Shown piece after piece: positions 29,179 through 38,132 of a DNA stretch of 64,000 bases. The position numbers were made by a program, and so were the translations under genes. Numbering within the stretch: position 1 is the stretch's first letter; every line of letters begins with the position of its first letter. The DNA comes from an uncultured bacterium (GTDB taxonomy: Bacteria > Cyanobacteriota > Vampirovibrionia > Gastranaerophilales > Gastranaerophilaceae), in the NCBI GenBank assembly GCA_949286705.1, contig CASEDF010000003.1:474-64473 (forward strand). The letters are read 5' to 3'. Below the pieces are notes generated by a model. The model did not search any database and was not told where the DNA came from. It was given only the letters and a program-made list of their open reading frames with translations.

Positions 29179-29209
29179 TATATACTTAGTATATACCACG
29201 GTATATACT
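29179..29209. promoter_or_regulatory. Overlapping palindromic operator candidate upstream of the sigma factor
   Basis: Three half-sites occur in a row: TATATACT (29179-29186), AGTATATACC (29188-29197) and GGTATATACT (29200-29209). The middle arm pairs with both neighbours, giving an 8-bp dyad with 1-nt spacer and a perfect 10-bp dyad with 2-nt spacer. It lies about 75 bp before the sigma-factor ATG and 110 bp before the divergent thioredoxin-like gene. The binding protein is unknown. Confidence 0.6.
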
Positions 29210-29319
29210 TTCTCTAACATGTATGTTAAGTTATGTAAAGTTGGCGGGCAGAGAAAAGTTGAAAAAATCTTTAATATCAGTATTTTTTGTTGTAGAATTT
29301 TATTATAAGGGAGTAGGAT

Positions 29320-29790
29320 ATGAAAAAGAAAGTTTTAATTACATTAATAATTACAGGGATTGTTATTTTGACGTCAGCGATTACATATGCTTTGACAAAT
29401 CCTGCAAGTGAGCAAAAGCATAAACCCTCGGATTACAAAATCGGGATAAAGTATTCGGAAGCCTTGCAGTCCGATAAACCCATGCTTGCCCTGATGTATG
29501 TTGACTGGTGCGGATATTGTTTGAGATTTATGCCAAAATACAAGACCGTAAGCAATATTTATAAAGACAAATTTAATATTGTAATGCTTAACGCTGAAGA
29601 TCCGGCAAATGAAGAATTGGTAAAAGATGTAGCGTTGAGCGGTTTTCCGACCTTATATATTATTGATCCGAAATATGATAACAGGGTTTTATTGAACAAT
29701 GCAATTTACATGGATTTGAAAAAGCTGAGGGTTGAACTTGACCGCTATTTGCGGATTAGAGGACTTTTGGATCAAGTTCCCGTAAAATAA
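29320..29790 (+). CDS. Membrane-anchored thioredoxin-like protein
   Basis: This 156-residue protein has an N-terminal helix (residues 4-25, KKVLITLIITGIVILTSAITYA) serving as signal or anchor. The thioredoxin fold follows, with active site W-C-G-Y-C near residues 62-66 (MYVDWCGYCLRFMPKYK) and the cis-proline in SGFPTLYIIDP. It should act outside the cytoplasm in disulfide reduction or exchange. GGGAGTAGG lies upstream of the ATG. It is divergent from the sigma factor, so the palindromic region could regulate both. Confidence 0.88.
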   Translation: MKKKVLITLIITGIVILTSAITYALTNPASEQKHKPSDYKIGIKYSEALQSDKPMLALMYVDWCGYCLRFMPKYKTVSNIYKDKFNIVMLNAEDPANEELVKDVALSGFPTLYIIDPKYDNRVLLNNAIYMDLKKLRVELDRYLRIRGLLDQVPVK

Positions 29791-29888
29791 TTGTTAAATA
29801 TTGTAAAATTTATGAAAAAAAAGTAGCAATTTTTAGAAGATATGGGACTTTATAATAGTATAAAGCTCTCTCTTCTTATTTAAACGGA

Positions 29889-29919
29889 TAGGCCTTGAAT
29901 ATAACAAGGTCTTTTTTTT
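29889..29919 (+). terminator. Terminator between the thioredoxin-like gene and dnaA
   Basis: GGCCTTG pairs with CAAGGTC (one G-T) around a 7-nt loop and is followed by eight T. The T-run leads directly into the dnaA promoter. Confidence 0.75.
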
Positions 29920-29929
29920 ATGCTAAAAT
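29912..29929 (+). promoter_or_regulatory. dnaA promoter for leaderless transcription
   Basis: A T-run, then ATGC and TAAAAT (29924-29929), lies exactly 6 nt before the ATG at 29936. No Shine-Dalgarno sequence is present, so the transcript would start at the initiation codon. Confidence 0.65.
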
Positions 29930-29935
29930 TTAGTT

Positions 29936-31324
29936 ATGGAAGTTTCGGAAGTAAAACATGTTTGGGAAGATGTTAAGTCAGAGTTGAAAAAAACTCTGCC
30001 GGAGCATGTTTTTGACACGTGGATTAAGCCATTGGAGGCTGTCGGCTTTGACAACAATATTTTTGCGCTTTTAACCGTTCACCAGATGGCGGTTGAGATT
30101 ATCCGCAAAAATCATTATGCCCAGATAAAATCCGCTCTCGAAAAGGTTCTGGGGCAAAGCGTCGAATTTTCGCTCAATTATGATGCTGATCTCGCGGAAA
30201 AATACAAAAAAGAAAAGCAAAAAGAACGGTTAAAAATTAAAAAAGACGACGACGAAAAAATTTCCAAAACCATGGAAAACCTTGCTCAAATGCAGTCGTT
30301 TTCCAATTTGAATTTGAAATACAGGTTTGATAATTTTGTTGTGGGAGAAAACAGCAGATTTGCACATGCCGCTGCCTTTGCCGTTGCGCAAAATCCCGCG
30401 AAAAAATATAATCCTCTGTTTATATACGGCGCCTCAGGTCTTGGAAAAACCCACCTGATGCAGGCAATCGGGCATTATATAGTTTTTAATAAGCCAAAAC
30501 TCAAGGTTCGCTATATTAAAACCGAAGAGTATGTAAACGAGCTTATAAAAAATCTTCAGCACGGCGGCGAGCGCAATGCCCGTATGGAAAAATTCCGCCA
30601 GAAATACAGAAATATCGATGTTTTATTAATCGATGACATTCAGTTTCTGGAATCCAAAACTTACACAATGGAAGAAATTTTCCACACGTTTGACACGCTT
30701 CATAATAATAACAAGCAGATTGTCATAACCTCCGACCGTCTGCCCAAAGATATTCCGACGCTTCCCGACAGGCTGCGAACACGTTTTGAGATGGGGCTTG
30801 TTGTCGATATTACGCCGCCGGATTTTGAAACCCGCGTTGCAATTTTGAAAAACCTTGCCGAACAAATTTCCATGAATATTGAATTTGAGGTTTTTGAATA
30901 CATTGCAAATAATTTTGTAAACAACGTCAGAGAGCTTGAGGGGGCGTTTAATAAGGTCAGTGCCTACGCGGACATTGAAAAAGTCGATGTTACTCTTGCT
31001 TACGCAAAAAAAGTTCTTAATTGCGAAGCTATGAAAAAAGCAATTACCATTGACAAAGTTGCCAAAACCGCGGCGGAATACTACAACGTTACTTTGCAGG
31101 ATTTCAAAAGCTCCTCGCGCAATCAGAAAGTTTCAAGCGCGCGCCACGTTGCGGTTTATCTTGCCCGCGAAATTACCGGCAAAAGCTTTGAAAGTATTGC
31201 GGAATATTTTAACAAAAAACACACCACAATGCTTTATTCCTACGAAAAAATTAAAGAGGATTTGAAAACAAATAAAGACCTTGACAGAGCAATTTCGGAG
31301 ATTAAAAATAAATTAAAGGATTAA
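29936..31324 (+). CDS. dnaA: Chromosomal replication initiator protein DnaA
   Basis: This 462-residue protein has the N-terminal oligomerisation domain I (HVWEDVKSELKKTLPEHVFDTWI), a lysine-rich linker, and AAA+ domain III with Walker A GASGLGKTHLMQAIGHY near residue 165 and Walker B VLLIDDIQFL. The C-terminal DNA-binding domain IV has SSARHVAVYLAREITGKSF and the KKHTTMLYSYEKI helix that reads DnaA boxes. No dnaN, recF or obvious DnaA-box cluster lies next to it here, so this is not clearly the origin. The start has no ribosome site. Confidence 0.98.
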   Translation: MEVSEVKHVWEDVKSELKKTLPEHVFDTWIKPLEAVGFDNNIFALLTVHQMAVEIIRKNHYAQIKSALEKVLGQSVEFSLNYDADLAEKYKKEKQKERLKIKKDDDEKISKTMENLAQMQSFSNLNLKYRFDNFVVGENSRFAHAAAFAVAQNPAKKYNPLFIYGASGLGKTHLMQAIGHYIVFNKPKLKVRYIKTEEYVNELIKNLQHGGERNARMEKFRQKYRNIDVLLIDDIQFLESKTYTMEEIFHTFDTLHNNNKQIVITSDRLPKDIPTLPDRLRTRFEMGLVVDITPPDFETRVAILKNLAEQISMNIEFEVFEYIANNFVNNVRELEGAFNKVSAYADIEKVDVTLAYAKKVLNCEAMKKAITIDKVAKTAAEYYNVTLQDFKSSSRNQKVSSARHVAVYLAREITGKSFESIAEYFNKKHTTMLYSYEKIKEDLKTNKDLDRAISEIKNKLKD

Positions 31325-31328
31325 AACC

Positions 31329-31949
31329 ATGTACGATTACATAAAAGGAGTTTTGACAAACAAATCAGGCGGGACCAAAGGCTTCACGGCAACCGTTGAA
31401 ACAGGCGGCGGAGTCGGGTATTTGATGGAAATAACCTCAACCGACTACGGCGATTTGCCTTTATTGGAAGAAAAAGTCAAGCTTTATACAGTTTTAATCC
31501 ATAGAGAAGACAAAATGAGCCTTTGCGGTTTTTTGAAGCGTGAAGATAGGGATATATTCAATATTTTGACATCAGTTTCAGGTGTGGGCAGCAAAATGGC
31601 TTTGACTTTGCTGGATGAATTCCCGTCATCGGAGCTTATCGGGTTTGTTATTGAGGGGAATTTTAAAGAATTAACCCGCGCAAAAGGTGTCGGACCAAAG
31701 CTTGCACAGAAAATTATCCTTGAATTGAAAGATAAATTGATGAATTACAAAGAGTCTGAGCCGATTGTAATCTCAGCACCGACCGCTCTTAATTCTCAGG
31801 CGGTTGATGATGCTCAGACGGTTCTTGTGTCACTCGGGTATGAAAAAGACGAGATAAAATCCGCTATGTCAAAGGCGGTTACCCTTGTTCAGGAGAATGC
31901 CTCCGCCGAGGATATCCTTAAAGAAACACTCAAAATTCTTTCGGAATAA
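31329..31949 (+). CDS. ruvA: Holliday junction DNA helicase subunit RuvA
   Basis: This 206-residue protein binds four-way junctions with RuvB. It has the N-terminal OB-fold (MYDYIKGVLTNKS... LYTVLIHREDKMSLCGF), the helix-hairpin-helix pair (ILTSVSGVGSKMAL and LTRAKGVGPKLAQKIILELKDKL), and a C-terminal RuvB-interacting domain (AQTVLVSLGYEKDEIKSAM). AAAGGA lies upstream of ATG 31329, 4 nt after dnaA. The pair is probably an operon. A family B repeat starts 2 nt after the stop. Confidence 0.97.
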   Translation: MYDYIKGVLTNKSGGTKGFTATVETGGGVGYLMEITSTDYGDLPLLEEKVKLYTVLIHREDKMSLCGFLKREDRDIFNILTSVSGVGSKMALTLLDEFPSSELIGFVIEGNFKELTRAKGVGPKLAQKIILELKDKLMNYKESEPIVISAPTALNSQAVDDAQTVLVSLGYEKDEIKSAMSKAVTLVQENASAEDILKETLKILSE

Positions 31950-31951
31950 TT

Positions 31952-32250
31952 AAGATACTAAGATACTAAGGCAGTAAGATACTAAGAAGTTTTTAGAGTG
32001 AGTGAAGTGAGTGGTGTGAGTATTGTGAGAAGCAGGTCGGCTTATCCGACAGAAGACTTAACAGTCTGATAATCCGACCTACAATTTGTCATACTGAAGG
32101 TCTAACCTACCCTCACCCGAATTTCTACCACTCGCAAATGCTCGTGCCGAAATTCTCCCCTCTCCCAGCGGGAGAGGTTTAGGGAGCGGGGGGGGCAAAG
32201 AGATCCTTCGGCAAAAGCCTCAGGATGACCATCTATCACAGATAGATTTT
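31952..32250. repeat. Repeat family B, copy 2
   Basis: This copy starts with the AGATACTAAG/GCAGTAAG terminal module two bases after the ruvA stop, then GTGAG pentamers, the TCGGCTTATCCGACAG/CTGATAATCCGACCTAC module, GTCATACTGAAGG, the CACTCGCAAATGCTCG module, the CTCTCCCAGCGGGAGAGG palindrome and CCTCAGGATGAC. Read on the minus strand, most of it matches 23870-24060. No right-hand terminal repeat is present. There is no gene in 31950-32277. Confidence 0.85.
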
Positions 32251-32277
32251 AGAAACAATTTATTCCCCTATTCCCGT

Positions 32278-33261
32278 CTACACCAGCAGCACAATAAATC
32301 CCGCAAGAATTAATGCCGGTCCGAAAGGCAGATAAGTCCTGTTTTCAGGAACTCGTATTCCTCTTAATATCTCTCTGCATGCAAAAATACCGATTACGGC
32401 AAGAACAATTGCGCTCAATGCATATGCAACGGTATTTTCAAGCCATCCGAATTTCATTGCCATCAAAAAAGCAAGTGTATAGATGAAAAATGCCCCGAGT
32501 GACAACACTACCATCCAGTTTTTGTTCTCGATTTCTTTTTTAACATATAAAGGCAGTGTGATAATAACCTGAATAATTACTGCCATAACAAGTGCAACTA
32601 TAAGCATTCTCCAGCCGAATACAGCCCCCAGACCCGCTGCGATAAAGGAATCACCTTCTCCGAACGCGCGGGAGCCGGCAATTAAATACCCTATTCTTGA
32701 AATAACTTCCATTACAACAAAACCGATGATTATTCCTAAAAGTGTGCTGGATACAGGGTTTCCGATAATCCATTCCGTAGTAAAGTTAAATCCGCCCGTT
32801 AATTGATGAAAGTTGTATAAATCAAGCGCTGTTACCAGAATTGCATAAATGATACCAACACCGATAAGAGAATACGTGTGCATATCAAATACAACTTTTT
32901 CCCTCCAGTCCGTTCCTGCAATTACTATGAATAAACTGCCGATAATAAGCGCAAATAATGTGTCCCAGCTTATTCCGAATTTCAAAAACGTGAGAACGAA
33001 CATGATGCCTGTTAAAAATTCCACAATCGGGTACTGAATGCTGATTTTTCCCCCGCAAAACCCGCATTTGCCTCTTAATATTATATAAGACAAAATAGGA
33101 ATATTGTGCCACCAAAGAAGTTTATGCCCGCATTCGGGACATTTTGATGCCGGAAATACAATTGATTCGCTGCTTAATGCCCTCAGAATAACAACGTTCA
33201 AAAAACTCCCTATGCAAAGCCCTACAATAAAAATCAATAACAATACAGCTATCACAAGCAT
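32278..33261 (-). CDS. pilD: Prepilin peptidase (type IV leader peptidase / N-methyltransferase)
   Basis: This 327-residue membrane protease processes and methylates type IV prepilins. The N-terminal helix is followed by two CxxC pairs (C41/C44 and C66/C69) that bind zinc in the methyltransferase part. The catalytic aspartates of the A24 family lie in AGTDWREKVVFD (D118) and FGEGDSF (D204). At least eight transmembrane helices are visible. It is longer than usual because of extra C-terminal helices. It lies 11 bp downstream of the SigF-like sigma factor, in the same operon. Confidence 0.93.
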   Translation of the reverse strand: MLVIAVLLLIFIVGLCIGSFLNVVILRALSSESIVFPASKCPECGHKLLWWHNIPILSYIILRGKCGFCGGKISIQYPIVEFLTGIMFVLTFLKFGISWDTLFALIIGSLFIVIAGTDWREKVVFDMHTYSLIGVGIIYAILVTALDLYNFHQLTGGFNFTTEWIIGNPVSSTLLGIIIGFVVMEVISRIGYLIAGSRAFGEGDSFIAAGLGAVFGWRMLIVALVMAVIIQVIITLPLYVKKEIENKNWMVVLSLGAFFIYTLAFLMAMKFGWLENTVAYALSAIVLAVIGIFACREILRGIRVPENRTYLPFGPALILAGFIVLLV

Positions 33262-33272
33262 AATTTACTCCT

Positions 33273-34043
33273 TTATCCTTCATTATTTTTTATAAGTTCA
33301 TACATTCTGTTAAGCGCTTTTTTAAGCCTTCTTGAAACCTGCATCTGCGAAATGTGAATTCTTTCGGCAATTTCACGCTGGTTAAGATCTTCATAGTAGC
33401 TTAATTCAATAATCTGCCTCAATTCTGCAGGTAATTTTCTGATTGTAGAGGAAAGCATAATTTTATCTTCATAAGAGTTCATAAACTCCTTGTAATCTCC
33501 CGACGGAATTCTGTCAACAAGCGCCAAATCTTCATCTTCACCTTTTAAATACTGATCCAGAGAGAGCGCGTTTTTATATTTGTCAATGTTTAAGACTTCC
33601 TCAACTTTTCCGGCAGGTATATTTAAAACTTCTGCGATATCTTCTGCCGTCGGATCTTCAATTCCTTCTTCCGTTAATTTTTTAGAGGCTGTAGAAATTT
33701 TAAAGACAAGCTCTTGAAGTTCACGAGGAGCCTTTATTATAGCAGCTTTGTCCCTCAGGTAATGTTTGATTTCGCCTTTGATAAAATATGTGGCGTAAGT
33801 TCTGAAACGCGTGTTCATATTGAGTTTATACGCGTCAATTGCTTTAATCAGTCCGAGGGAACCCACCTGCACCAGATCCTCATTATTTACTCCGGATTGC
33901 ATTGCGATTGTGTTTGCAATTTTTTTGACAAGAATCATTGCATCCTCAACAATTTTTAAGTGCAGCATACGCTTTTTCTTTTCGTCTTTGCACATTTTGA
34001 AGGATGCTATCAATTCATCAAGTTTTTCAAAAGTCTTTGTCAT
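33273..34043 (-). CDS. RNA polymerase sigma factor, SigF/SigB-like group 3
   Basis: This 256-residue protein has sigma region 2 (VNNEDLVQVGSLGLIKAIDAY, FRTYATYFIKGEIKHYLRD), region 3 (APRELQELVFKISTASKKL) and region 4 (LPAELRQIIELSYYEDLNQREIAERIHISQMQVSRRLKKAL). The size and region-2 pattern fit the alternative SigB/F/G group. It is first in an operon with the prepilin peptidase. In Synechocystis, SigF controls type IV pili, so a pilus-control role is inferred. TATAAT at 34063-34068 (minus strand, extended by TGT) gives a leader of about 13 nt with GAGAG. Confidence 0.9.
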   Translation of the reverse strand: MTKTFEKLDELIASFKMCKDEKKKRMLHLKIVEDAMILVKKIANTIAMQSGVNNEDLVQVGSLGLIKAIDAYKLNMNTRFRTYATYFIKGEIKHYLRDKAAIIKAPRELQELVFKISTASKKLTEEGIEDPTAEDIAEVLNIPAGKVEEVLNIDKYKNALSLDQYLKGEDEDLALVDRIPSGDYKEFMNSYEDKIMLSSTIRKLPAELRQIIELSYYEDLNQREIAERIHISQMQVSRRLKKALNRMYELIKNNEG

Positions 34044-34128
34044 GGGTTACTCTCTCAAATTTATTATAACATATTTTCGGGTTTTATCTAATTTTTAATT
34101 TTACGTAATAATTTTTAAGGCATGCTTA

Positions 34129-34144
34129 TTTTTTATGCTACAAT
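34129..34144 (+). promoter_or_regulatory. Extended -10 promoter of gatC
   Basis: TTTTTTATGC then TACAAT (34139-34144); no clear -35. The start point near 34151 leaves a 15-nt leader with TAGGAG. Confidence 0.6.
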
Positions 34145-34165
34145 TAATTCATAGGAGCAGAAAAT

Positions 34166-34447
34166 ATGATAACCATTAAAGATGTAGAGCATGTTGCAAA
34201 GCTTGCGAGATTGGAATTAACGGAAGATGAAAAAGAACTTTATACAAAACAGCTGGGCGATGTTTTGAAATATGTTGACCAGATGAACGAAGTTGATACA
34301 ACAAACGTCAAGCCTATGTCACATGCCATTGATTTTGTAAACGTAATGAGAGAGGACAAAGTCGTTTACGAGCAGACAAAAGAAGAATTAATGGCAAACG
34401 CTCCCGAAGAAGAAAACGGATTTTTTAAGGTTCCTAAAATTAATTAA
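34166..34447 (+). CDS. gatC: Asp-tRNA(Asn)/Glu-tRNA(Gln) amidotransferase subunit C
   Basis: This 93-residue protein stabilises the GatA-GatB complex that amidates misacylated Glu-tRNA(Gln) or Asp-tRNA(Asn). It shows the family pattern VEHVAKLARLELTEDEKELYTKQLGDVLKYVDQMNEVDT and the C-terminal FVNVMREDKV. TAGGAG lies upstream of ATG. gatA and gatB are not in the window, so the subunits are encoded apart. It lies 79 bp before pyrG. Confidence 0.96.
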   Translation: MITIKDVEHVAKLARLELTEDEKELYTKQLGDVLKYVDQMNEVDTTNVKPMSHAIDFVNVMREDKVVYEQTKEELMANAPEEENGFFKVPKIN

Positions 34448-34526
34448 TATTGAGAGTGAAGAATTTGTTAACGAACAACAGTGAATTTGCAAATTCTGGG
34501 GTTAGTAATAGTTAAGGTGTTAAAAC

Positions 34527-36128
34527 ATGACAAAATACATTTTTATAACAGGCGGGGTAGTAAGTTCATTAGGTAAAGGGATTATCGCGGCATCTTTAGG
34601 AAAATTATTGAGAGCGCGCGGATTTTCGGTTATTAACCAGAAATTTGATCCGTATATAAACGTGGATCCGGGGACAATGAGTCCTTTTCAGCACGGCGAA
34701 GTTTTCGTAACCGATGACGGCGCCGAAACCGATTTGGATTTGGGACACTATGAAAGATTTACCGATACAAACCTCGGCAAATTCAATAACGTAACCTCAG
34801 GAAGCGTTTACCAGAGAGTTATTGAAAAAGAAAGAAAAGGCGATTATCTCGGCGCAACCGTTCAGGTTATTCCGCATATCACAAACGAGATCAAATCAAG
34901 AATTGCAGGCGCCACAAAGCAATTCAAACCTGATTTTCAGCTGATTGAAATCGGCGGAACAATCGGCGACATTGAAAGTTTGCCGTTTATTGAATCTATC
35001 CGCCAATTCAAATCCGAGGTCGGAATAGGCAATGCAATATCCGTTCACTGTACGCTATTGCCGTATTTGCCGACATCGGGCGAATTAAAAACAAAACCGT
35101 CACAGCACAGTGTAAGCGTTTTGAGAAGCTACGGAATTCAGCCGGAAATTCTCGTCTGCCGTACAACACGTGCTATTCCGAAAACAGAAAAAGAAAAACT
35201 CGCGCTTTTCTGTTCGGTTCCCAAAGACGCTGTTATTGAGTGCCGTGATATGAAAAGTATCTATGAAGTTCCGCTTGCGCTCGAAGAACAAAAAATGGCG
35301 GATGTAATTCTTCAGATGCTCGGGGTTAAATCAAAACAACCCGATTTAAAAGGCTGGGAAAAGCTTGTTGAAAAAATTAAAAATCCGAAAAAGACCGTAA
35401 AAGTCGCAATTGCCGGCAAATATACAAAGCTTTCTGACGCTTATATATCTGTTGTTGAAGCTTTGAAACACGCAGGTTACGCAAACGATGCGGCAATTGA
35501 GGTTAAGTGGATAAATTCGGAAGAATGTATTGACGAAAAACGCTGTAAGGAACTTTTGAAAGATGTTCAGGCGGTTGTTGTTCCCGGAGGTTTCGGAGTA
35601 CGCGGAATTGAAGGTAAATTAAACGTTATTAAATACGCAAGAGAAAATAATTTGCCGTTTTTGGGACTGTGCCTTGGCATGCAGTGCGCGGTCATTGAAT
35701 ATGCCCGTAATGTTGCGGGACTCAAAGGCGCAAATTCCGCTGAATTTGATGAAAATGCGCAATTCCCCGTAATTGATTTGATGATGGAGCAGAAAAATGT
35801 TAAAGGCTACGGCGGCACAATGCGATTGGGCGCTTATGACTGTATTTTGAAAAAGGGTTCTGTTGCGGCCAAAGCTTACGGCAAAGAAAAAATCTCAGAA
35901 CGCCACAGACACAGATATGAAGTTAATAATGAATATTTGAAACAAATTTCCGATGCCGGTCTGGTATTTTCCGGCATGTCGCCTGACGGAATGCTCGCGG
36001 AAGTCGTTGAATTACCGAAAAATGACTGGTTTGTGGCATCTCAATTCCATCCTGAATTTAAGTCACGTCCCGACAAGCCGCATCCGTTGTTCAAGGGATT
36101 GATTGACGCGGCTGTTAAAAGAGTGTAA
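34527..36128 (+). CDS. pyrG: CTP synthase
   Basis: This 533-residue enzyme makes CTP from UTP, ATP and glutamine. The synthetase domain shows [14 protein letters not shown] and [38 protein letters not shown]. The class I glutamine amidotransferase domain has the nucleophile in [16 protein letters not shown] and the C-terminal FHPEFKSRP catalytic His-Glu. The length is standard. AAGGTG lies upstream of the ATG. The MFS gene follows after 12 bp. Confidence 0.98.
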   Translation: MTKYIFITGGVVSSLGKGIIAASLGKLLRARGFSVINQKFDPYINVDPGTMSPFQHGEVFVTDDGAETDLDLGHYERFTDTNLGKFNNVTSGSVYQRVIEKERKGDYLGATVQVIPHITNEIKSRIAGATKQFKPDFQLIEIGGTIGDIESLPFIESIRQFKSEVGIGNAISVHCTLLPYLPTSGELKTKPSQHSVSVLRSYGIQPEILVCRTTRAIPKTEKEKLALFCSVPKDAVIECRDMKSIYEVPLALEEQKMADVILQMLGVKSKQPDLKGWEKLVEKIKNPKKTVKVAIAGKYTKLSDAYISVVEALKHAGYANDAAIEVKWINSEECIDEKRCKELLKDVQAVVVPGGFGVRGIEGKLNVIKYARENNLPFLGLCLGMQCAVIEYARNVAGLKGANSAEFDENAQFPVIDLMMEQKNVKGYGGTMRLGAYDCILKKGSVAAKAYGKEKISERHRHRYEVNNEYLKQISDAGLVFSGMSPDGMLAEVVELPKNDWFVASQFHPEFKSRPDKPHPLFKGLIDAAVKRV

Positions 36129-36140
36129 TATGGAGAAAAA

Positions 36141-37514
36141 ATGTCGGATTTAAAGAAGTTTGGTACTCTTCAATTTTTGAATTTTGCACTCGGATTTTTC
36201 GGGCTGCAGTTTGCGTGGCAGATGAGAATTATTCTGTCGGGACCTGTTACCGAGAATTTGGGCGCGTCGCCGTTTTTGTACGGCTTAATCTGGCTTGCCG
36301 GACCTTTTACGGGCATGGTTGTCCAGCCTTTAGTCGGTGCATTGAGTGACAAAACAGTATCAAGATTTGGCAGAAGACGTCCGTATTTGTTGGGCGGGGC
36401 TTTGATTGCAAGTTTGGCATTGTGGATTTTTCCTAATTCTCAAAATGTTGCGATTGCTCTGGAAAGTTCGCTGGGCATTGAACTTCCGATTTGGTCCGCA
36501 CTTTGCGTTGCAGCAATTATGATCTGGGTAATTGATGCGTGTATTAACGTTGCTCAAGGTCCATATAGAGCATTAATCCCTGATGTTGTTCCGCAGGAAC
36601 AGCATGCCATGGCTAATTCTTACATCAGCCTTTCTATCGGACTCGGCTCTGTTGTCGCTGCCGCAACCGCACCTTTTTTGAAATGGGCGTTCGGATATCA
36701 GATGTCTATCCCTGCTCAATTTGTTATGGCTGCAACAGCGTTTTCGCTTGCTATGATCTGGACTTGTTTCACTATTAAAGAACATCAGACCAGAAAAGAA
36801 AACCTTAAAGAGGCTGCTGTTGCTAATATTAAAGAAGATAATTTTTTAGATTCTATGAAAAATTTCTTTTTAATGTCGCCCGAGGTTTCAAAAATTTGTC
36901 TTATGCAGTTTTTCACTTGGATGAGTACAATGTGTATGCTGATATTTTTTACACAGTACTCAGTGCATACGCTTTTCGGGGTTCCCGATTTGACAAGCGC
37001 ATCGGAAACTGCCCGTCATACGTTTGAAGATGCTGTTGTGAACGGAACTAATTTTTCATCAATTTGTTTTGCAATCTTTAACCTTATCTGTTTTCTGGTT
37101 GCAATTCCAATCGGCGCACTGGCTGAAAAATTCGGCAATAAAAAGGTTCACATAATTTCTTTATTATCAATGGTGGCTGCGTATTTGGGGATGGCATTTA
37201 CCGTAAATACGGTATATGTTGCGATTTTAATGGGGCTTGCGGGTATCGGCTGGGCGAGCATTTGTGCTTTGCCGTTTGCGATGCTTTCAAAATACATAAA
37301 AAAAGGTACTGAAGGCTCAGTAATGGGTATATTTAACATATTTATCGCAGGTCCTCAGGTATTTGTATGCACGCTTGTTGCCTGGTTTATTTCCAAATGC
37401 GTATTTGATGCGGGCGAGGGGCTGGTTAATTATCACTGGGAATACGCGTTTTTAATCGGTGCGGTTTGTCTTTTGTGCGCCGCATTTATTACCAGAACCA
37501 TTAAAGAAGATTAG
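36141..37514 (+). CDS. MFS transporter, SLC45/sugar-symporter-like
   Basis: This 457-residue protein has about 12 transmembrane helices. The first half contains FAWQMRIILSGPVTENLGA, a PFTGMVVQPLVGALSDKTVSRFGRRRPYLL loop (the conserved cytoplasmic D-R/K-x-G-RRRP motif between helices 2 and 3) and a WVIDACINVAQGPYRALIPD helix. These features are typical of the SLC45/plant sucrose transporter-like group. The substrate is probably a sugar, by inference. TGGAG precedes the ATG, 12 bp after pyrG. Confidence 0.8.
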   Translation: MSDLKKFGTLQFLNFALGFFGLQFAWQMRIILSGPVTENLGASPFLYGLIWLAGPFTGMVVQPLVGALSDKTVSRFGRRRPYLLGGALIASLALWIFPNSQNVAIALESSLGIELPIWSALCVAAIMIWVIDACINVAQGPYRALIPDVVPQEQHAMANSYISLSIGLGSVVAAATAPFLKWAFGYQMSIPAQFVMAATAFSLAMIWTCFTIKEHQTRKENLKEAAVANIKEDNFLDSMKNFFLMSPEVSKICLMQFFTWMSTMCMLIFFTQYSVHTLFGVPDLTSASETARHTFEDAVVNGTNFSSICFAIFNLICFLVAIPIGALAEKFGNKKVHIISLLSMVAAYLGMAFTVNTVYVAILMGLAGIGWASICALPFAMLSKYIKKGTEGSVMGIFNIFIAGPQVFVCTLVAWFISKCVFDAGEGLVNYHWEYAFLIGAVCLLCAAFITRTIKED

Positions 37515-37563
37515 CGGCAAAAAATATTTTTCCGGTGTTTTAGTATTTTCAAAGGAGAAATTT

Positions 37564-38103
37564 ATGCGTGTAACAAACGTGAACAGCCAATCTTTTACGG
37601 GATTTAAGCTTAAAGCTGACGGAGCAAGGGTTCTGGCTGAAAAATTCGTCAATAATCCTGATTATGAAAAAGTTTTTATGCGGCGTATTGCTGCACCTTT
37701 AAAGAATCTTAAAACAGATGTGATTTTTGACGGGAAGGATGTTTTTGTCAAAAGCTCCATGGGCAAAAAAAAGGTAACGGATTTTGCGGCAACCGATTAT
37801 TTGTGCGGGAACAGGCACAGTGTTTATGAAGTTTTTGTAAAAAGATTCGGTGATAAAAAAATCAATTCTCCCGAAAGTTATTTTATCCCTGATGGCGGAA
37901 AAGGCGCGCGCAAAGTCCTTAAAGATTCCGAATTGACCGGTATCCCCGAAGAATTTCTCGTGGCAAAACAAATCGCCTTATATGAAGACGACGTACTCTA
38001 TTCGGGCATACGGCAGCATATTAATGACAAATCGCTGCAGAAATTTGATAATGCGATTGAAAATAAAACAAGAGATCTGGAATTTTTATTCGGAAAAAAA
38101 TAA
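37564..38103 (+). CDS. Uncharacterised protein with N-terminal FTG motif
   Basis: The start is ATG 37564 with AAAGGAG; an in-frame extension from 37459 overlaps the MFS gene and is rejected. The 179-residue product starts MRVTNVNSQSFTGFKLKADG, then has a charged alpha/beta-type region with no membrane helix. The NxxxxSFTGF start resembles the N-terminus of the protein at 61044-62552. Function is unknown. Confidence 0.8.
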   Translation: MRVTNVNSQSFTGFKLKADGARVLAEKFVNNPDYEKVFMRRIAAPLKNLKTDVIFDGKDVFVKSSMGKKKVTDFAATDYLCGNRHSVYEVFVKRFGDKKINSPESYFIPDGGKGARKVLKDSELTGIPEEFLVAKQIALYEDDVLYSGIRQHINDKSLQKFDNAIENKTRDLEFLFGKK

Positions 38104-38132
38104 GCCCCATTCAGGAGCTTATCTTTTTTACA
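38101..38132. terminator. Bidirectional terminator between convergent genes
   Basis: TAAGCCCC and GGAGCTTA (one mismatch) flank ATTCA, with A-run upstream and T-run downstream. The stem overlaps the stop codon of the plus-strand gene. Confidence 0.75.

Noticed and set aside
29800-31400. Replication origin next to dnaA
   Set aside because: No DnaA-box cluster or AT-rich unwinding region was recognised, and dnaN/gyrB are not adjacent.
34448-34526. Reiterative-transcription control at pyrG
   Set aside because: The GGGC start sequence used in Gram-positive pyrG control is not visible.
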